A stretch of DNA of 8,787 nt from an uncultured Catenibacterium sp. Its GTDB lineage: Bacteria > Bacillota_I > Bacilli_A > Erysipelotrichales > Coprobacillaceae. Of this stretch, positions 5,672 to 8,787 are shown one piece after another. The notes below the pieces were generated by a model. The model searched no databases. It was not told the origin of the DNA and worked only from the letters and a program-made list of their open reading frames with translations. Location: the NCBI RefSeq assembly GCF_900764565.1, contig NZ_CAAFOM010000004.1, forward strand, positions 1-8,787, written 5' to 3'. The position numbers were made by a program, and so were the translations under genes. The first letter of the stretch is position 1. The number at the start of each line of letters is the position of its first letter.

Positions 5672-8566
5672 TTATTCAATTTTCTTCTTTTTAAGAAGTA
5701 ATCCAATAGAGATCAAAGATAAGATACATACAGTTACAATGATCATTATTTGCGTAGAATCACCTGTATGAATGATTTCTATTGGTGTATTCATATAATC
5801 AAATGTATATGTATCTCCTTCTACATTTTCATCTAAGACAACCTTCTTGACTTCCTGAGATAAATAATAGCCAAGAGGCGCTTTTGTTTCCTTGATATAA
5901 TAAGTTCCAAATCTTAAAGACTTGAATGTGGCGATGCCATCATGAGACGTAATAGAAGTTATATTCTTTGTACATTCAGGATCAGTATATAGTGTAAATT
6001 CAAAGTCTTTGTCTTTAATAAGCTGTTTTGTCTTCGCATCTAATTTATTCACCTGGATATTGATTAGTCTTGGCTGTTCTTTAATTTCTAAAGAAACATC
6101 TTCACTTGATGCAATAAATGTCTGCTCAGAAACTGTCAAATAACCTTTAGGTGTCTTTGTTTCTTTAATAACATATTCCTGACCTGCTTCTAGATGATTG
6201 ACTGCATGAAATGAGCCATCTGTGATCCATTGATCCACTAGATTACCTTGTTTGTCAAATACAGAAAATTCTGCATCTAATACATTTTCACCTGTCTCTT
6301 CATCAACTTTAGATACTTTCATCTGGGCATCCCTCATTGTCACATTTAAGATGTCTTTCTTATTTGTGACTGTAAATGTGATTGATTCCGCTTTGATATA
6401 TCCATCAGGTGCAGTTGTTTCAATTAAAGTATAAGTCTTGCCTTCTTCTAACCCATTGACAAAATGAGGATTTTTTGTGGAAGTCCAGGAATCTATTACC
6501 TGATTGAATTCATCTCTTACTTCAAGCTTTGCACCTTCTAATTCTTTTTTACCTGAAACATCTGTCTTTGATACCTTGGCCTGTGTATCTTTCATGACAA
6601 TTGTTTCATCCTTCTTTTCTTTAGAAACAGTAAACTTGATAGATTGTGCTTTTACATAACCATCAGGCGCACTTGTTTCAGTAAGAATATAATCATGTCC
6701 TTCGATGAGTCCTTTGATAGAATGAGGCTGTCCATCTGAAATCCATGAATCCATGATTTCTCCATTTAAATCAGTGACCTGTAATTTAGCTCCTTTGATT
6801 TCTTTTGAGCCTATGATATCAGTCTTAGTCACATACACTTTCTTATCAATAAAAGCGACAGGAGTTGCCACAACTAACATACGTGCATCACTATAACCAG
6901 TGATCTTGACATGCTGCGTTTCATCAGATAATACAAAGTTCTCTTTATTTCCATCTTCTTTGCCTGGTGCTTTTAACTCTTTTACATAATATGAACCATA
7001 AGGAAGTATATCAGATGATGCCATACCTTCTTCATCTGTCTTGATAGACATCACAAGCTGGCCCTTCTTATAAAGCGTTGCACCAATATACATATCCGCA
7101 TTCGCATAGATACCAAATTCTCCACCCTTCAATGGATTTGAATCTGTATCTGATTTTAAGATTTCAATACTTCCTATTTTTGCCATATCCTTAGAATCGA
7201 CATGACCTAGAATAATAGAAGATGTCTGGTCCTTGTATGTTAAATCTACTGTATAAGTGTTCCAATCTAAATTATAACCAACAGGTGCTTTAGTTTCTTT
7301 AACTGTATAAGTACCTAGTGGTAGATTATCTAAACGACCATTACCTTCTTTGTCAGTGATGATTTTTCCGACTTCTTTCTTATTTAAATCATAAACAGTA
7401 TATTCAGCACCTTCTAATGACGCTTCTCCCTGCACGATACCTGTTGTATCTGATTTCTTAATTGTGATTTGCCCTGTAGGTGCTTCATCAGTAATAGTAA
7501 TCACTGATGTGTCTTGTGGTTTGATTGTAGTACTATATGTTGATGTATTGATTAAATAACCATGAGGTGCACCTTTTTCAGTGACTGTATAATCACCAAT
7601 AAGTAAATTATTGAGCACTATTTCACCATTTGTGACTGTGACATCTTTCTCATAATCATGACCTGATACATGGAAGATAGCACCATCTAGCAATTTTCCA
7701 CCTATATCTGTCTTTCTCAATTTCAAATTGCCAATTACTGCATTAAATGTCGCATTGAAATAAGTAGACTGAACTGGAGCAATGGCATACCATGTACCAA
7801 TACGTTGATTCTCACTCTTTCCATTAGAGACAATTAATGGTGCAAAAGTGAATCCACCTGATTTCTTACCAGATTGGATTGTTCCTGTATATGAGGCATC
7901 TGCTTCTAGATGGAGTGTATCTCCACCATAGATATCCACAGATTCTCCTGATTGATTTCTTGATTCATTGATAATTTTGACACTCTTTGTACCCGTATTG
8001 AGTGTGAAATGATATCCACTTGGACCATTGAGTTTCACTGATTCAGACTTCTGAACCCTTGCATTCTTATCATAATAAGTATATAAATCATTCTTACTGA
8101 ACATTAAGTTATTTTGATTTAATGGATCAGCCTGAGCAGTGGCATAATTATAAAACTCAGTCACCTTGCCTTTATTAAGTGATGTGCCTGAATAAGCATG
8201 AGACAATGCTTTTGACATAATGACATTCTTCTGTGCATCTGTGAGACCATTCATACCTTCCCACATCTGATAGCCAAACCAGCCATAATACATGATCTTA
8301 CGTATATTCGCATATTTAGGTTCTGTACTTGTATAAAAATCACCTGACATCGTTTGAGATGGCGGTGTAGTCTTATTGTGCTCTAGACACCAGGCTCTTC
8401 TTCCATCAATCGCAAAGCTACCCACTGTACTACCATACGCTGTTGTCTTTCCATAATATTGCATCTGATATGATGCTGCATTGGCGATAGTCATACTTTG
8501 TGTAGTGATTCCTACTATCATTAATAGGGATAATATCGCTGCACTTATTCTTTTTAAAATCTTCAT
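5672..8566 (-). CDS. Wall-anchored thioester/Cna-B (SpaA-like) multidomain surface adhesin
   Basis: A 964-residue secreted surface protein. Residues 1-30 are a signal peptide (KILKR start, hydrophobic core, ANA cleavage site). A thioester-type domain follows (about 32-155): Cys60 in AWCLEH is the likely thioester cysteine and Gln112 in AQKNVI the likely partner. After a linker domain come seven SpaA/Cna-B-like modules, roughly 280-363, 366-459, 466-575, 576-662, 663-748, 749-835 and 836-930. Each starts with a K-(T/S/V/L)-D strand; most carry an E-box such as ETxAPxGY. The C terminus has IIHTGD (931-936), a hydrophobic segment (about 940-957) and a KKKK tail: a sortase signal lacking the usual proline. 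No YPK pilin motif or sortase is seen, so a stand-alone adhesin is likelier than a polymerised pilin. I chose ATG 8566 because AAAGGG lies eight bases upstream; the longer ATG 8599 would include that site and add 11 poor residues before the signal peptide. Confidence 0.93.
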   Translation of the reverse strand: MKILKRISAAILSLLMIVGITTQSMTIANAASYQMQYYGKTTAYGSTVGSFAIDGRRAWCLEHNKTTPPSQTMSGDFYTSTEPKYANIRKIMYYGWFGYQMWEGMNGLTDAQKNVIMSKALSHAYSGTSLNKGKVTEFYNYATAQADPLNQNNLMFSKNDLYTYYDKNARVQKSESVKLNGPSGYHFTLNTGTKSVKIINESRNQSGESVDIYGGDTLHLEADASYTGTIQSGKKSGGFTFAPLIVSNGKSENQRIGTWYAIAPVQSTYFNATFNAVIGNLKLRKTDIGGKLLDGAIFHVSGHDYEKDVTVTNGEIVLNNLLIGDYTVTEKGAPHGYLINTSTYSTTIKPQDTSVITITDEAPTGQITIKKSDTTGIVQGEASLEGAEYTVYDLNKKEVGKIITDKEGNGRLDNLPLGTYTVKETKAPVGYNLDWNTYTVDLTYKDQTSSIILGHVDSKDMAKIGSIEILKSDTDSNPLKGGEFGIYANADMYIGATLYKKGQLVMSIKTDEEGMASSDILPYGSYYVKELKAPGKEDGNKENFVLSDETQHVKITGYSDARMLVVATPVAFIDKKVYVTKTDIIGSKEIKGAKLQVTDLNGEIMDSWISDGQPHSIKGLIEGHDYILTETSAPDGYVKAQSIKFTVSKEKKDETIVMKDTQAKVSKTDVSGKKELEGAKLEVRDEFNQVIDSWTSTKNPHFVNGLEEGKTYTLIETTAPDGYIKAESITFTVTNKKDILNVTMRDAQMKVSKVDEETGENVLDAEFSVFDKQGNLVDQWITDGSFHAVNHLEAGQEYVIKETKTPKGYLTVSEQTFIASSEDVSLEIKEQPRLINIQVNKLDAKTKQLIKDKDFEFTLYTDPECTKNITSITSHDGIATFKSLRFGTYYIKETKAPLGYYLSQEVKKVVLDENVEGDTYTFDYMNTPIEIIHTGDSTQIMIIVTVCILSLISIGLLLKKKKIE
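6062..6841 (-). repeat. Three tandem Cna-B-like modules of about 86 residues
   Basis: Adhesin modules 4, 5 and 6 repeat with a period near 258 bases (6581-6841, 6323-6580, 6062-6322). Modules 4 and 5 are the closest pair: both have SKTD or TKTD starts, GAKL, DSW, NGL or KGL, TAPDGY or SAPDGY, and DTQ or DAQ ends. Similarity persists at DNA level, for example the CCATCAGG(T/C)GCA stretches near 6408 and 6666. Module 6 is more diverged (KTPKGY). This looks like duplication within the gene followed by drift. Confidence 0.75.
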
Positions 8567-8570
8567 CTTC

Positions 8571-8580
8571 ATTTCCCTTT
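8571..8580 (-). promoter_or_regulatory. Ribosome binding site fixing the adhesin start
   Basis: The minus-strand stretch AAAGGGAAAT ends four bases before ATG 8566, placing the AAAGGG core eight bases from that codon. The ATG at 8572 would be only two bases from the core, and ATG 8599 lies upstream of it, so 8566 is preferred. Confidence 0.65.
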
Positions 8581-8594
8581 CCACAAATAAAAAA

Positions 8595-8612
8595 GACATA
8601 TATTACTATGTC
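8595..8612 (-). promoter_or_regulatory. Inverted repeat with U tract in the adhesin leader (possible operator or attenuator)
   Basis: A perfect GACATA-N6-TATGTC inverted repeat is followed on the minus strand by six U (8589-8594), just before the adhesin ribosome binding site. The stem has only two G-C pairs, so it would be a weak terminator; a protein-binding site is equally possible. Function is not demonstrated. Confidence 0.35.
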
Positions 8613-8621
8613 ATGAGAGAA

Positions 8622-8650
8622 TCTATATAAAACAGTCTATTTGACTGGAA
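8622..8650 (-). promoter_or_regulatory. Weak candidate promoter of the adhesin
   Basis: TATAGA (8622-8627, 4 of 6 to TATAAT), inside an AT-rich TTATATAGAT stretch, lies 17 bases after TTCCAG (8645-8650), which is a poor -35. It is the best -10-like site between the intron end and the gene, but transcription could instead read through from the intron or start further upstream. Confidence 0.25.
8633..8647 (-). other. Short perfect inverted repeat near the intron 3' junction
   Basis: CAGTC-AAATA-GACTG on the minus strand forms a 5-bp stem followed by TTTTAT. It starts 12 bases after the predicted intron end. It could be a weak hairpin, a regulator site, or part of the original insertion site; nothing in the sequence decides. 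Confidence 0.3.
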
Positions 8651-8661
8651 TTGGTGCGATA

Positions 8662-8716
8662 GGGTAGACGAGAAAAAGTGTCAATTCTAGGAAAAATCAC
8701 TAATTCTGCGCCTCCC
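8662..8716 (-). ncRNA. Group II intron domain VI with bulged branch-point adenosine
   Basis: Pairs seen on the minus strand are GGG (8714-8716) with CCC (8662-8664), AGGCG (8709-8713) with CGUCU (8666-8670), AGAA (8704-8707) with UUCU (8671-8674), a UU/UU internal loop, AGUG (8698-8701) with CACU (8677-8680), and a 17-base loop. The unpaired A at 8665 interrupts the basal stem and lies seven bases from the predicted 3' splice site, the position expected for the lariat branch point. Confidence 0.78.
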
Positions 8717-8719
8717 GTT

Positions 8720-8750
8720 GCACCGTACGTACGGGTCTCGTATACGGCGC
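8720..8750 (-). ncRNA. Group II intron catalytic domain V
   Basis: The minus strand folds as GCGCCGUA (8743-8750) paired to UACGGUGC (8720-8727), then a two-base CG bulge on the 3' side (8728-8729), a 4-bp distal stem UACG/CGUA and a five-base loop. The CGC triad, the conserved G-U wobble within it and the CG bulge are domain V hallmarks. At 31 bases it is slightly shorter than the common 34, because of the short distal stem. Confidence 0.83.
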
Positions 8751-8787
8751 TACATTCACATGATATTTTCAGACTAACTTAGATAGT

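Larger units (their letters stand above)
8659..8787 (-). mobile_element. 3' end of a group II intron (class IIC-like), truncated by the window edge
   Basis: The last 129 bases, read on the minus strand, fold as the end of a bacterial group II retroelement. Domain V (8720-8750) is followed by a three-base linker (AAC, 8717-8719) and domain VI (8662-8716), and the intron should end at 8659 in the sequence CCCTAT. The catalytic triad reads CGC rather than AGC, as in class IIC introns. The rest of the ribozyme and the reverse transcriptase/maturase, if present, must lie beyond 8787. Stops occur in all three minus-strand frames between 8765 and 8787, as expected if the window begins in the domain IV tail after the maturase stop. 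The 3' exon begins at 8658 with CGCACC. Class IIC introns usually insert after terminator hairpins, and that 5' exon is out of view. Whether the element is complete and active cannot be told. Confidence 0.8.

Noticed and set aside
6252..6434. Plus-strand open frame of 60 codons inside the adhesin gene.
   Set aside because: It is antisense to repeated Cna-B modules and is most simply a by-product of their composition.
5777..8473. Possible sortase-assembled pilus backbone.
   Set aside because: No YPK-type pilin motif is seen, and there is no sortase or partner pilin beside the gene, so a single wall-anchored adhesin is the simpler reading.
8567..8599. Longer adhesin start at ATG 8599 (11 extra residues).
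   Set aside because: The extension precedes the basic start of the signal peptide, contains the ribosome binding site AAAGGG, and its own ATG falls in the leader inverted repeat with no ribosome binding site.
8656..8684. TTGACA at 8679-8684 with TATCGC 17 bases downstream on the minus strand, resembling an adhesin promoter.
   Set aside because: The TTGACA lies inside the domain VI loop and stem of the group II intron, and TATCGC spans the intron/exon junction and is a poor -10. The match is better explained by the ribozyme fold.

Overview
The window comes from an AT-rich, low-GC Gram-positive chromosome (Bacillota). Evidence for this is the strong AAGGAGG-type ribosome binding sites, the U-tailed intrinsic terminators, a trxB-rapZ-whiA gene order like that of Bacillus relatives, and a large wall-anchored surface protein built from Cna-B/SpaA-like modules. 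The style of the proteins and the unusual rapZ-whiA junction without yvcK suggest a gut Erysipelotrichia-like lineage. That assignment is an inference, not a demonstrated identity.

Every gene reads on the minus strand, so transcription runs from high to low coordinates. At the right edge (8659-8787) is the 3' end of a group II intron that continues outside the window. Its catalytic domain V and its domain VI with a bulged branch-point adenosine can both be drawn from the sequence, and the CGC triad points to class IIC. The intron ends about 90 bases upstream of a 964-residue surface adhesin (5672-8566). The adhesin has a signal peptide, an N-terminal thioester-type domain, seven SpaA/Cna-B-like modules and a non-canonical sortase signal. 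Two short inverted repeats lie in its leader and a clear terminator (5637-5663) closes its transcript.

The second unit starts at a perfect TATAAT box (5595-5600) and runs Cof-type HAD phosphatase, hisC-like aminotransferase, ppaX-like HAD phosphatase and trxB. The genes are tightly packed: one TAATG overlap, then gaps of 24 and 3 bases. It ends at a terminator (2133-2158) whose hairpin overlaps the trxB stop codon. This looks like a metabolic and redox housekeeping operon.

The third unit has its own strong extended -10 promoter (2098-2126) and runs rapZ, whiA and a 68-residue XRE-family regulator that overlaps whiA by one base (TAATG). It ends at a terminator at 13-42. In Bacillus and most relatives yvcK lies between rapZ and whiA, and crh often follows whiA. 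Here yvcK is absent and a small DNA-binding protein sits in the crh position.

Apart from the intron end and the adhesin, the region is ordinary core chromosome. I see no CRISPR array, tRNA, rRNA or defence system. The most interesting points are the class IIC intron end next to the adhesin, the adhesin's architecture and anchor signal, and the rearranged rapZ-whiA operon.
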